64,000 bases of DNA from contig JAFLBF010000009.1 of the NCBI GenBank assembly GCA_017303895.1, positions 20,544 through 84,543 on the forward strand, in the 5' to 3' direction. This DNA comes from Bacteroidota bacterium. GTDB taxonomy: Bacteria; Bacteroidota; Bacteroidia; 2-12-FULL-35-15. Made by a program: the position numbers and the translations under genes. This document shows, piece after piece, positions 8,629 to 17,370 of the stretch (its first letter is position 1; every line of letters starts with the position of its first letter). Under the pieces are notes generated by a model. That model was given only the letters and a program-made list of their open reading frames with translations, ran no database searches and was not told where the DNA came from.

Positions 8629-9079
8629 ATGGATATGCAATTGGATATAGTACTTCAAACTTTTTTATCTCTTCAGTGCACCTCACTCCTCCAACATGAT
8701 AAACAATACAAGCTTTCCCATTATATACAAGGACCTTTTCCGGTTTATCAGGTGGCATATCAAGATCAAAAACATCTCTTCTATTCCACTTACAGTTTGA
8801 TTCTAGAGTAAAATAGCGCTTCCCGTTTTTTATTGTTTCATTAATTGTCAAAGTTCTAGCTGTTCCGTTTACATATGACTGCTTGTCAATCCAAACCGTA
8901 TCAAATCGAAATAAACTTGTAGTCTCTGTTGATTCAAGAACAATGTTGTAGTTAATTCCATAACTACAACATTGGCCGCCTGCCCAGGTTTGACTCGTTG
9001 ATGAAATAACTTTAATTTTTTGGGCGAATGATATACTAATAAATAGATGACATAAGCTAAGTAACAATATTTTCTTCAT
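8627..9079 (-). CDS. Small secreted protein, unknown
   Basis: This 150-residue protein has a signal peptide ending ISFAQ. The mature chain carries a Cys pair (GGQCCSYG) and two or three further Cys residues, which suggests a disulfide-stabilised beta fold outside the cytoplasm. It has no T9SS sorting domain and no family that I recognise. It lies downstream of the PorP/SprF gene on the same strand with a 58-bp gap, so it could be co-transcribed, but no functional link is shown. Confidence 0.7.
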   Translation of the reverse strand: MKKILLLSLCHLFISISFAQKIKVISSTSQTWAGGQCCSYGINYNIVLESTETTSLFRFDTVWIDKQSYVNGTARTLTINETIKNGKRYFTLESNCKWNRRDVFDLDMPPDKPEKVLVYNGKACIVYHVGGVRCTEEIKKFEVLYPIAYP

Positions 9080-9137
9080 AGAATAGAATCATTGGTTTCT
9101 ATTCAGATGCCAACAAAACTTTAATTCCATAAAAAAA

Positions 9138-10181
9138 TTATAACATATTCTTCCGCTTAAATAGAGCGCCTTTCAGAATGTGATATTTCAAAGAGATCTC
9201 AGCTCCCCCATTCAATTTACTTGCCTTCCGATAGCTGGAAATATTAATATCATAAGATACACCGATTGAAAAATCTTTCACCTGATAATATACTTGAGGA
9301 ATAATAGCATCCATCAAGCGATAATGAAGTCCGATGGCAATACCCGACTCTGAATAAAAACCGGTGATCTTGGTTCCGTTTTTTAAACGGTAGCGAACAG
9401 CACATCCTGCTGTTACTTCCATATTGGGTCCCTGCATAAAATAAATGGCCGATGGTTGAAACGACAACTTCGTTCCTGCTTTATCGAAATGTCCATTCAC
9501 ATTCACAACCAATTTCCCATACAATTTTTCAGACACACTGATGTATTTCTGTGTTGGCTGATTAAGATGGAAATACGCAACACCTATGGCAAAACGTTTT
9601 TCATCATCACGTGAAAAATTGATCTTTGTATTGCTATATTCATAATATAAACCAGCACCAAGGTCAAAATAGAAAAAAGCAGTATTCCCTTGGCTCTCCC
9701 CGGAATTGATGGTTGGATCAAAGCCTTGCCCGTTATATTGGGAACCCCATACAACTGAATTTAAATTAGCAGTCTGCTGAGCTCCGCCTAAAGAAACTCC
9801 TAATGAAAGTTTACTGGCTTCTGCAACGGGAATAATACCTGCGATGCACAGATTGGTTTGTGTTAATCCCATTTTACTGTCACCGGCTTTATCGTTAAAG
9901 AAATTCAAACCTAAACCTAAATGAGCTTTCCGCTCGTTATAATCAAACAAAGGAATATCAAAAGAAGCAGCAATGGTATTAAATGCATTTCCCATAGCAG
10001 CCCATTGATTCTTATAATTAACGATACCACGCATATAACCGTTATACACCCCGGTAGCACCAGGATTTAACAGCTGAGGTGTTTCTCTGAATTGAGAAAA
10101 ATGAACATCTTGTGCAAACACTTGTCCCGATATGATCAGCACAAAAAATGAACAAACAATTTGATAGACAATTTTTTTCAT
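9138..10181 (-). CDS. PorP/SprF family type IX secretion membrane protein
   Basis: This 347-residue outer-membrane beta-barrel starts with a signal peptide (ending SGQVFAQ) and the family hallmark DVHFSQFRETPQLLNPGATG. Alternating strands follow, with SLGVSLGGAQQT in the middle and SIGVSYDINIS near the end. Family members bind to and help deliver T9SS substrates, especially those with type-B C-terminal domains. It sits 9 bp downstream of the gene for just such a substrate, so the two very probably form a pair, as SprF does with SprB in Flavobacterium. It is distinct from the core PorP of the secretion machine, which normally lies in another cluster. Confidence 0.92.
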   Translation of the reverse strand: MKKIVYQIVCSFFVLIISGQVFAQDVHFSQFRETPQLLNPGATGVYNGYMRGIVNYKNQWAAMGNAFNTIAASFDIPLFDYNERKAHLGLGLNFFNDKAGDSKMGLTQTNLCIAGIIPVAEASKLSLGVSLGGAQQTANLNSVVWGSQYNGQGFDPTINSGESQGNTAFFYFDLGAGLYYEYSNTKINFSRDDEKRFAIGVAYFHLNQPTQKYISVSEKLYGKLVVNVNGHFDKAGTKLSFQPSAIYFMQGPNMEVTAGCAVRYRLKNGTKITGFYSESGIAIGLHYRLMDAIIPQVYYQVKDFSIGVSYDINISSYRKASKLNGGAEISLKYHILKGALFKRKNML

Positions 10182-10190
10182 ACACCAATT

Positions 10191-12689
10191 TTATCTTACC
10201 AATGTTACATTCCCTTTTCTTTCTATAAAATCACCATTCGGTAATACACCCGAAACACGATAAGCAAACACTCCCGGATTAACTTTTTGTCCGTTGAATG
10301 TTCCATCCCATCCTTTTGAACGATCAGTGGTTCTAAATACAATTTGCCCCCAACGATTATAAATCGTAAAATCGATCTGATCAATACTTCCCAATACATA
10401 AAGAATATCGTTCACCCCATCGTCATTTGGTGAAAATGCTGTTGGAATACCTACTTCTTCTCCACCCGGTGGATCCTCCGGTTTTCTGAAGACAGCAATA
10501 ATATTATCTGTTTGATTGAGATCTACTGCAACTGAATCATTAATTGTAGATGGTGTTGGTGTATGATTTTGAAATTCCCAATGATCAAATGTCCATCCTG
10601 GATTAGCACTTGCTCTAAAAATAGTATTCATCCCTCCAAAATAGCTTGCATTAAAAATGTAAGAACTCGGAGTAATACTATTCACTTTCGCAATTCCGGA
10701 ACCTGCAGGTTGAACATCTAAAGTTATTGCAAAAGGACCAGTTAAGGTATAACAATCGATCATACCCTGTGTCATCGAATTACAACGGTCTTGTATATCC
10801 TGTCTGAATGCAGCTGCATTAGCTTGCCAAGTAGAAAAACTTCCGCCCCATTTTGCACAATGTGCGGTCATCTCAGGCTGTATAACTGCGATCATACTAT
10901 CTAACAATGGCAATGCGAAGTTGCAATTCAAAGAGGTGTTCATTAGATCGACATACCTTGCCTGATAGTATTGTTTGAATCCCGGATTTGCCATTAAAGC
11001 ATTTAATATTTGTGTATGCCCTTGTCCACCCGGATCAGGCAATCCTTCCACATTACATGGATCGGCATTCGGTGATGGATCGGGAACTCCTGTGTAATTT
11101 ATATAATGTCCAAGAATGGCATCCATATCCCACAGTGTATATCGCCACTTCTTTTTATCTCCATTTGGATCTAAACCTCTCCACCAGGCAGTGTTCCAGT
11201 CGAGCCAATCAGATGTTGCCAACCAGGAATTGAACACAAAATAATCCACAAAACTTTTTACATTGAACAAACTATCAACATAATCATAGTTAGATTGAGT
11301 GGCCATGCTATTACCGGTAATAAAAGCACGCAAGGTGTTCCAATCGGTTTGAGCTTGCGTTCCACCATATTCACTCCAGGTTGCACCCCATGTTTTCAGG
11401 AACTGTATGTTCGGTTCATCTTGATCATAATAATAACTTATAAAATCGGAATCATCTACTTTCTCTCTTACATCATAAACACCCCAATACTGACCATTCA
11501 CATATAGAATTGCCGGTGCCCATGTACGCTCATCCATATTTAGTTTTGCCCGTTGCGATAATGTATGCGCATAGGAATCGCGAATATGTGCAGGCAAGCC
11601 GGGAGTTCCTTCCGGAAAATTATCATTCGCTGCTCCTTTAAATATCAATCGTTCGAACGAATCTCTCGTTTTATTAATAAAAACCTGATGGTTAACAGCA
11701 TGATTATAGCCCATTTCATCTTTAGACACATAGTCAAAGCCTCTTTGATTATAAGCCCAAGAATCATTACCATGTTCATTCGCCTCACCTTCTGTTTCTG
11801 CTTTTAAAACTTGTGAGGCATCAAAATATTCTAATCCTGTTTGAGGAAAAATTTGAGATCCATTTAATAAAGTTTCTATTTGATCACCAAATACAGATAC
11901 AACATTGGTTGTGTGTGTTGCATTAATAAAATAGGTATTACTATTCACAAAGCTGGGCGGAATATTGGTGTTTGAACTAAAAGCCCTTGCTCTTAAAACC
12001 TTTGTAGATGAAATAGAAACCGGACCGGAATATAAAGTTGAAGAAGCGGTTGGAGTGGAGCCATCCAAAGTATAGTAAATTGAAACCCCTGCATCCGGAG
12101 AAGAAATTGTCACCGTTTGAGTACCCGAATAAAAACCGGCATTAATACTCATTGACGGCTTTGTGGCATAGTTCTGTTTGGCATTAGTATTAGAGGCATT
12201 GGGAGTTGGTGTGGTAAAAACACCCCATATTGCCGCACCATCTGTTATTCTTCCTCTCGAATGATTACTTTGTGTTGGAATCAATGTCATTGAATCAATA
12301 ATTGCTCCCGATGCATCAGCAAAGACGATCGCTTCCGGTTGAGTTTGAGTTAACTTAAAACTAGTATGTATATTCCCACCATTCACAACATCTCTGCCCG
12401 ATGCCCATATACGGACAAAACCATTTGGTGCAATAGAAACACCCGCAGGAATAGCCCACTTGGTAGGATTTGTTTTTTTATCACTCAAATACAAACCGGT
12501 CAATGTAACTGATGAAGCAGAAGAATTATATAATTCTATCCAATCAGGAGTATCCCCAAAATCATCTGTTGTTGTTGAGACATTTGAGCAGGAATATTCA
12601 TTAATAACAACCTGTGCATTGGCTACAAATAATTGATAAAAAAAGAAAAATGATAGCGAAAAAAATATTTTTGTAAAAAATGATCTCAT
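10191..12689 (-). CDS. CotH-type secreted protein with T9SS type-B sorting domain
   Basis: This 832-residue protein has, in order, a signal peptide; a lamin-tail-like domain near 25-150 (VVINEYSCSN, DWIELYNSS); a chitobiase C-terminal-like domain near 175-250 (VSIYYTLDGSTP); a CotH kinase-like domain near 285-620 (RLIFKGAANDNFPE, YVNGQYWGVYDVREK, RYTLWDMDAILG); a beta-rich linker; and a C-terminal gliding-motility-type (CHU_C, type-B) domain (FSPNDDGVND, IYNRWGQ, WDGTFNG). CotH proteins in spore formers are protein kinases. Here the role is extracellular and unknown, perhaps carbohydrate or surface related. It is followed at once by its likely export partner, a PorP/SprF protein. The GNVTLVR ending is typical of this sorting class. 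Confidence 0.9.
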   Translation of the reverse strand: MRSFFTKIFFSLSFFFFYQLFVANAQVVINEYSCSNVSTTTDDFGDTPDWIELYNSSASSVTLTGLYLSDKKTNPTKWAIPAGVSIAPNGFVRIWASGRDVVNGGNIHTSFKLTQTQPEAIVFADASGAIIDSMTLIPTQSNHSRGRITDGAAIWGVFTTPTPNASNTNAKQNYATKPSMSINAGFYSGTQTVTISSPDAGVSIYYTLDGSTPTASSTLYSGPVSISSTKVLRARAFSSNTNIPPSFVNSNTYFINATHTTNVVSVFGDQIETLLNGSQIFPQTGLEYFDASQVLKAETEGEANEHGNDSWAYNQRGFDYVSKDEMGYNHAVNHQVFINKTRDSFERLIFKGAANDNFPEGTPGLPAHIRDSYAHTLSQRAKLNMDERTWAPAILYVNGQYWGVYDVREKVDDSDFISYYYDQDEPNIQFLKTWGATWSEYGGTQAQTDWNTLRAFITGNSMATQSNYDYVDSLFNVKSFVDYFVFNSWLATSDWLDWNTAWWRGLDPNGDKKKWRYTLWDMDAILGHYINYTGVPDPSPNADPCNVEGLPDPGGQGHTQILNALMANPGFKQYYQARYVDLMNTSLNCNFALPLLDSMIAVIQPEMTAHCAKWGGSFSTWQANAAAFRQDIQDRCNSMTQGMIDCYTLTGPFAITLDVQPAGSGIAKVNSITPSSYIFNASYFGGMNTIFRASANPGWTFDHWEFQNHTPTPSTINDSVAVDLNQTDNIIAVFRKPEDPPGGEEVGIPTAFSPNDDGVNDILYVLGSIDQIDFTIYNRWGQIVFRTTDRSKGWDGTFNGQKVNPGVFAYRVSGVLPNGDFIERKGNVTLVR

Positions 12690-12783
12690 GGATGTAGGTT
12701 AATTGCATAGCTAATTTAAACTATTAAATGCTAGTTAACAATGATTTAACAACCTTTTTATGAAATAATTAGCTTTCGAAAGA

Positions 12784-13806
12784 TTAAAACCCCAAAAGAT
12801 GACCACTTACGCCCCTCTGATTGAATTCGAGTGAAGGAGCAGGAATTTTAATAAATCCAATCGTATTGAAGATTGTTTTCAATAATTTCGACTTGGTTTT
12901 TATACGCGTTAGGTCTGCATCTAAGGATAAATAAAACTGCCGGTATCTATCAAAAACGACCTGATCACCATTTTGATCAATGTAAGGAGGATTAAAATTC
13001 CCACCGGTCATACCGTTAGCACCATACCCAACGGCTATATTAAGCCAGGAAGGGAATCGCGTTTCCTTACTCATAAATGAAGCCAGATTAAAAGAAAGCC
13101 AATAAGTTTGTCCATTATAATCTTTCAGGATATTTTCAACAGTCGTTTTGCCAAGCAAATTAGGGCGATAGACAGCATATTCGCTTTTCTGAAAAGAAAA
13201 TTTAAGAGTGATCCGTTGTTCATCCCAAGCTAATTCTTGCCCAACAACTAAAAGTGAGCCCGCTGTATTGGCCGCAAAATCGCCAATTGAAAATCCCCAT
13301 TCCGCAGAATATCCATCTAATATTTCGATCGTACTTTGATACAAAGAACCTAACATTCCACCATACCAAATTGCTTTTTTCCGATTAACACCACACCATT
13401 TTAACATGCCTATCCCTACCTTACCAATGTAATAAGAAGTGGTTGCATGTCCCACTTTATCCATCTGTAGCCATTCTCTGTTATCATCAAAAAAATGAAA
13501 AGAAGAACGTGGATAATTTTTATACCACAATTCATTTAATCCAACAAGTGAGCCTGCATACAGAACAGCTTCTGTTGATCCAACAATAGCCATGCGTTTT
13601 GGACTATAAAGGCTGGAGGGACATTGTAATTTAATAATTTTTAAAGTGTCTGAAGAAGCCTGAATTGAATGCTGCTGGCGATATACTTCAGTAGAATCTT
13701 TAATCACATTATAAAGACTCAAACTATCCAATTGCGAATATATTTTGCAATTGAAAAGCAAAGTAAAAAAAAGTGAAAGAGAAATATATCTGCTTGCCGA
13801 AAACAC
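12784..13806 (-). CDS. DUF2279 family (YfiM-like) protein
   Basis: This 340-residue protein starts at a GTG and has a hydrophobic N-terminal segment (ISLSLFFTLLFNC) that could be a signal or lipoprotein leader. The family core is visible at about 95-190: DKVGHATTSYYIG, YGGMLGSLYQSTIEILDGYSAEWGFS in part, and GDFAANTAGS. The C-terminal third looks like beta strands of an outer-membrane protein. Function is unknown across the family, though the core recalls membrane lipid-modifying VanZ/DUF2279 proteins. It is downstream of the lpxB/SpoIID genes on the same strand but separated by 26 bp, so it may be the last gene of that operon or have its own promoter. Confidence 0.8.
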   Translation of the reverse strand: MFSASRYISLSLFFTLLFNCKIYSQLDSLSLYNVIKDSTEVYRQQHSIQASSDTLKIIKLQCPSSLYSPKRMAIVGSTEAVLYAGSLVGLNELWYKNYPRSSFHFFDDNREWLQMDKVGHATTSYYIGKVGIGMLKWCGVNRKKAIWYGGMLGSLYQSTIEILDGYSAEWGFSIGDFAANTAGSLLVVGQELAWDEQRITLKFSFQKSEYAVYRPNLLGKTTVENILKDYNGQTYWLSFNLASFMSKETRFPSWLNIAVGYGANGMTGGNFNPPYIDQNGDQVVFDRYRQFYLSLDADLTRIKTKSKLLKTIFNTIGFIKIPAPSLEFNQRGVSGHLLGF

Positions 13807-13832
13807 AGCTAAAGATAATAAGTATTGATCGA

Positions 13833-15002
13833 TTATTCCAATCTAAAATAATTTAAAGCTGTTTGATCAACCAAATGAACATCTTTATAGTAGAACTTCA
13901 AAATATCTTTATAACTATAATTCAATTTAGCCATTTTCATCGCACCTTCCTGACACAATCCTACTCCGTGACCATAACCTTTGCCATTAAATACGATCAT
14001 ATCCCCTTTTTGCTCCACAGAAAAATAAGTAGATTTTAATTGGAAATCTGCACGAATTGTTTTCAATGGAATTCGAAGTTCCTTATCGATGAAATAAACT
14101 TGCCGGCCATTCGGCTGTGCAAATGTTGTCGCATTACTCATTAACAAACTATCATCCACAGGGTATTTGTGCTTTAATTGGAGATAAGATCTCCAATCTT
14201 CTAAAGGAATAGTTCTTTGCCATTTGGCATGTGACTGACTTACACAAAAAGTGTCTTTTACCGATTTTAAATAAGAAGTAGAAACAGCCCACACATCTTG
14301 AGAATTTACAGTTTGTCCCCCACAGTTAGAATGAAAGGCTGCCGTGATCAAATTAAGGTCACTATCCACCACCACCATGCCACGTGTTTCAATGACACCT
14401 TTCCAAACATCCTCTTCTTTGTGTTTATTTAAATAAGCTTGACAATGAACATCATCACAAACCTGAAAACCTTCCAGCACGTGACGATTGATATGCGCTA
14501 GAAGATAGGTTCTGCAAAGGATCGCTTGCAGTTTATAATATTCTAAACTGGTGCGGGTACCCGATTCCGACTCCACAACCCCTGCAATATATTTTTCCTG
14601 ATCAACTCTATTCACGATCAAGAATTGCTTTTTATTCGGGCTTAATTCAACCGTTAAATGATTATCATAGCTTCTTACTTTACTCTCCGGGATCACAGAC
14701 TTGATCTTAAAACTAGCATCGTTCTCCTTTGCTTGCATCTTAATGGATGAGTATTTTCCAATTGTTTTTTCAAATGTTTTTAGAAGAATAGAATCACCCT
14801 CAATAGTCATTTGAAATATGCCTGATGCATCCGACTCCGTTAATACATTTCCATCGCCATAAATGATATATGTTCCATTCAATGGAGAAAAGATAAACGA
14901 ACTGATCACTTTCGTGGTTAAGATCCGGACATTCACTGTTGCTGCATTGCCTATATTCAATAGGAAAAGCAAAAAAACAAATAGTATAGTTTTTTTATTC
15001 AC
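13833..15002 (-). CDS. SpoIID/LytB domain protein
   Basis: This 389-residue exported protein has a signal peptide (ending NIGNA). The SpoIID domain runs from about 110 to 375, with VNRVDQEKYIAGVVESE, the AILCRTYLLAH segment, AAFHSNCGGQT and the C-terminal GKGYGHGVGLCQEGAM. In sporulating Firmicutes SpoIID is a lytic transglycosylase that acts on peptidoglycan stripped of stem peptides. Homologues in non-sporulating Gram-negatives are widespread and presumably act in cell-wall remodelling. The conserved Glu in VVESE is a candidate catalytic residue. It lies 3 bp after lpxB on the same strand, so it is co-transcribed with envelope genes. Confidence 0.9.
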   Translation of the reverse strand: MNKKTILFVFLLFLLNIGNAATVNVRILTTKVISSFIFSPLNGTYIIYGDGNVLTESDASGIFQMTIEGDSILLKTFEKTIGKYSSIKMQAKENDASFKIKSVIPESKVRSYDNHLTVELSPNKKQFLIVNRVDQEKYIAGVVESESGTRTSLEYYKLQAILCRTYLLAHINRHVLEGFQVCDDVHCQAYLNKHKEEDVWKGVIETRGMVVVDSDLNLITAAFHSNCGGQTVNSQDVWAVSTSYLKSVKDTFCVSQSHAKWQRTIPLEDWRSYLQLKHKYPVDDSLLMSNATTFAQPNGRQVYFIDKELRIPLKTIRADFQLKSTYFSVEQKGDMIVFNGKGYGHGVGLCQEGAMKMAKLNYSYKDILKFYYKDVHLVDQTALNYFRLE

Positions 15003-15005
15003 TGC

Positions 15006-16103
15006 TTATACTTTTAAATAACTTAACATTAATTCTGCTGTTTTTCTTGATGCACCTGCTCCGCCTAGTTTCATTTTCAATTCCACATACGATCGGATCA
15101 TCTCTTCTCTGGAGTTGCCTTCCAACAACTTATCCAACTCTAACTTCAAATTTTTCTCATTCAATTCATCTTGTATCAATTCTTTTACGATCTCTTTATC
15201 CATGATCAAATTCACCAATGAGATAAATTTCACCTTTATCAACTGTCGTGCGATCAAATATGAAACTTTTCCTCCTTTATAACACACCACCTCAGGCACT
15301 CCAAACAAAGCTGTTTCTAAGGTTGCGGTTCCAGAAGTAACCAATGCTGCTTTCGATTGTTTGAGCAACTGATACGTTTGTCCAAAGACCATTGGAATGT
15401 CAGAACCGGCAAGGAATGGCGCATAAAATTCCTTCGATAATGATGGTGCACCTGCAATTACAAATTGATAGTTTGAATAGTGCTTTCTCATGGAGAGCAT
15501 TAAAGGAAGCATAACTGACACTTCTTGCTTTCTGCTTCCTGGCAAAATTGCAATGATCGGCTTTTCAACCGGCAATTCCAGTGGCATGGACGATGAGTAA
15601 TTTTCTACTGCGTCCAACAGAGGATGTCCAACAAAATCCACTTGATAATCAAAGCGTTTATAGAAATCTTTTTCGAAAGGAAGAATGACGAACATTCTAT
15701 CTACGATCTTTTTTATTTTATGAACGCGTGATTGTTTCCATGCCCATATCTGTGGAGAGATGTAATAAAACACTTTTATTCCATTTTCCTTAGCAAACTC
15801 AGCTATCCGCAGATTAAAACCGGGATAATCGATCAGGATCAACACATCAGGTCTATTCTGAAGAATATCTTTTTTGCAAAAATCAATATTTCGTAAGATC
15901 GTTCTGATATTCATCAACACCTCCGTGAATCCCATAAAAGCAAGATCACGGTAATGTTTTACCAAATGGGCTCCTTGCGCCTCCATCAGATCTCCTCCCC
16001 AAGCTCTGAAATGAGCATCCTTATCCAATGCTTTTAATTCCCGCATCAGATTGGAAGCATGAAGATCCCCTGAAGCTTCTCCAGATATTATATAGTATTT
16101 CAT
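15006..16103 (-). CDS. lpxB: Lipid-A-disaccharide synthase
   Basis: This 365-residue GT19 glycosyltransferase joins UDP-diacyl-glucosamine and lipid X to give the lipid A disaccharide at the inner face of the cytoplasmic membrane. Diagnostic stretches are YYIISGEASGDLHASNL at the N-terminus, DYPGFNLR, YYISPQIWAWK, VGHPLLD, ILPGSRKQEV and TSGTATLETALFG. The length is standard. Its presence confirms a lipopolysaccharide-bearing outer membrane. It abuts a small membrane-protein gene upstream and a SpoIID gene downstream, all on one strand. Confidence 0.97.
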   Translation of the reverse strand: MKYYIISGEASGDLHASNLMRELKALDKDAHFRAWGGDLMEAQGAHLVKHYRDLAFMGFTEVLMNIRTILRNIDFCKKDILQNRPDVLILIDYPGFNLRIAEFAKENGIKVFYYISPQIWAWKQSRVHKIKKIVDRMFVILPFEKDFYKRFDYQVDFVGHPLLDAVENYSSSMPLELPVEKPIIAILPGSRKQEVSVMLPLMLSMRKHYSNYQFVIAGAPSLSKEFYAPFLAGSDIPMVFGQTYQLLKQSKAALVTSGTATLETALFGVPEVVCYKGGKVSYLIARQLIKVKFISLVNLIMDKEIVKELIQDELNEKNLKLELDKLLEGNSREEMIRSYVELKMKLGGAGASRKTAELMLSYLKV

Positions 16104-16406
16104 TTATTGCTCCGTAAAAAATTTAAGAAAAACAACCAATGCTGCCCATACAAATGTTGCTGCTATCACACCTTTTGTTGCATTGTATTTTTCTTTATTA
16201 ATAAACAAATAAAACGGCACCAAATTGGTTAACACACAAAGTGTGATCAATTGAGTATAGGTCTGGCCCATTTGAAGATATCTGATAAACTCACCCTTGG
16301 TCATGTAGGAATAATTGATCAGATAATAACCAAGTAAGGCAATAATAGGAGGAAGTAAACCCGCTATGAGCCCTACATAAAACTTATCCCAAATAAAATT
16401 TTTCAT
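16104..16406 (-). CDS. Small three-helix inner-membrane protein
   Basis: This 100-residue protein has three predicted membrane segments: KFYVGLIAGLLPPIIALLGY, LITLCVLTNLVPFYLFI and GVIAATFVWAALVVFLKFF. I recognise no named family, but a protein of this size between surE and lpxB is a familiar Bacteroidota arrangement. Its end touches the start of lpxB and its start is 6 bp after surE, so it belongs to that operon. A role in lipid A or envelope supply is suggested only by context. Confidence 0.8.
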   Translation of the reverse strand: MKNFIWDKFYVGLIAGLLPPIIALLGYYLINYSYMTKGEFIRYLQMGQTYTQLITLCVLTNLVPFYLFINKEKYNATKGVIAATFVWAALVVFLKFFTEQ

Positions 16407-16412
16407 CGCTTT

Positions 16413-17186
16413 TTAAAATTTCCACTTATTAATTGTATTGATCGCTTGGTGAGCGGTCATATCAAACTGAGTTGGAACAATTGAAACATAATTGTTATCT
16501 AAAGCCCAAACATCGGTATCCTTACTGCCTTCATCATAATTTTCAAATTTTCCGGTAAGCCAGAAATAACTTTTACCACTTGGATCTTTTCGCTCGTCCA
16601 ACTCTTCAATCCAATTCGCACGAGCTTGCCGGCATACTTTTATCCCTTTGATATGCTCATGTTTCAAATTGGGAATGTTTACATTTAAACAAACATCCTT
16701 AGGCATTTTATTAGATAACACATTCTTTACAATGCGCTTCACGATCTTTTGAGAAGCAGTAAAATCAGCATCAATAGAATGATCGCACAAAGAAAAACCA
16801 ATAGATGGGATACCTTCGATCGCTCCTTCTACTGCAGCGGACATTGTCCCCGAATAGATCACATTGATGGACATATTGGAACCATGATTGATGCCCGACA
16901 AACAAATATCAGGCTTGCGGGGCAAGATCTTATTTACCGCGATCTTCACACAATCAACAGGGGTTCCGGTACAACTATATTCCTCTTTTACTCCGTAAAT
17001 ATTCACTTTATTGATACGTAAGGTAGAATTGATCGTAATAGCATGTCCCATCCCTGATTGGGGTTTATCGGGAGCCACCACCACCACATCACCCATCGAT
17101 CGAACCACATCGATCATTGCAGCAATACCCGGAGCTGTAATGCCATCGTCATTTGTAATGAGTATTAAAGGTTTATTCTTTGCCAT
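16413..17186 (-). CDS. surE: 5'/3'-nucleotidase SurE
   Basis: This 257-residue enzyme dephosphorylates nucleoside 5'- and 3'-monophosphates and is linked to stationary-phase survival. It opens with LILITNDDGITAPG, whose paired Asp bind the metal; VVAPDKPQSGMGHAIT, YSCTGTPVDCVK and LSGINHGSNMS (metal-binding Asn and phosphate site) follow. The length is usual. It is the first gene of the minus-strand operon with the small membrane protein, lpxB and the SpoIID protein, with a TATTTTTG box just ahead of its ATG. Confidence 0.97.
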   Translation of the reverse strand: MAKNKPLILITNDDGITAPGIAAMIDVVRSMGDVVVVAPDKPQSGMGHAITINSTLRINKVNIYGVKEEYSCTGTPVDCVKIAVNKILPRKPDICLSGINHGSNMSINVIYSGTMSAAVEGAIEGIPSIGFSLCDHSIDADFTASQKIVKRIVKNVLSNKMPKDVCLNVNIPNLKHEHIKGIKVCRQARANWIEELDERKDPSGKSYFWLTGKFENYDEGSKDTDVWALDNNYVSIVPTQFDMTAHQAINTINKWKF

Positions 17187-17190
17187 GTAA

Positions 17191-17198
17191 CAAAAATA
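17191..17198 (-). promoter_or_regulatory. -7 box abutting surE
   Basis: On the minus strand TATTTTTG ends 4 nt before the ATG of surE, so the surE/lpxB operon message probably has little or no leader. The -33 element is not clear. Confidence 0.55.
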
Positions 17199-17327
17199 GC
17201 CCTAATGCAAGCACTATCTCTTTCGAAAAACAAAAGACATTCACAGCCCATTGTTCATAAAAGCGAATTAAAATCCGATAAATTCCACACAAACAAGAAC
17301 ACAATGCCTATCAAACAAATAATTTAA

Positions 17328-17335
17328 TAAATTTG
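17328..17335 (+). promoter_or_regulatory. -7 box of ispH
   Basis: TAAATTTG matches TAnnTTTG and lies 35 nt before the ispH ATG. There is no obvious -33 partner. Confidence 0.45.
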
Positions 17336-17370
17336 CCAAACAAAAGATCAAATCTGTTTGTTACTGATAC

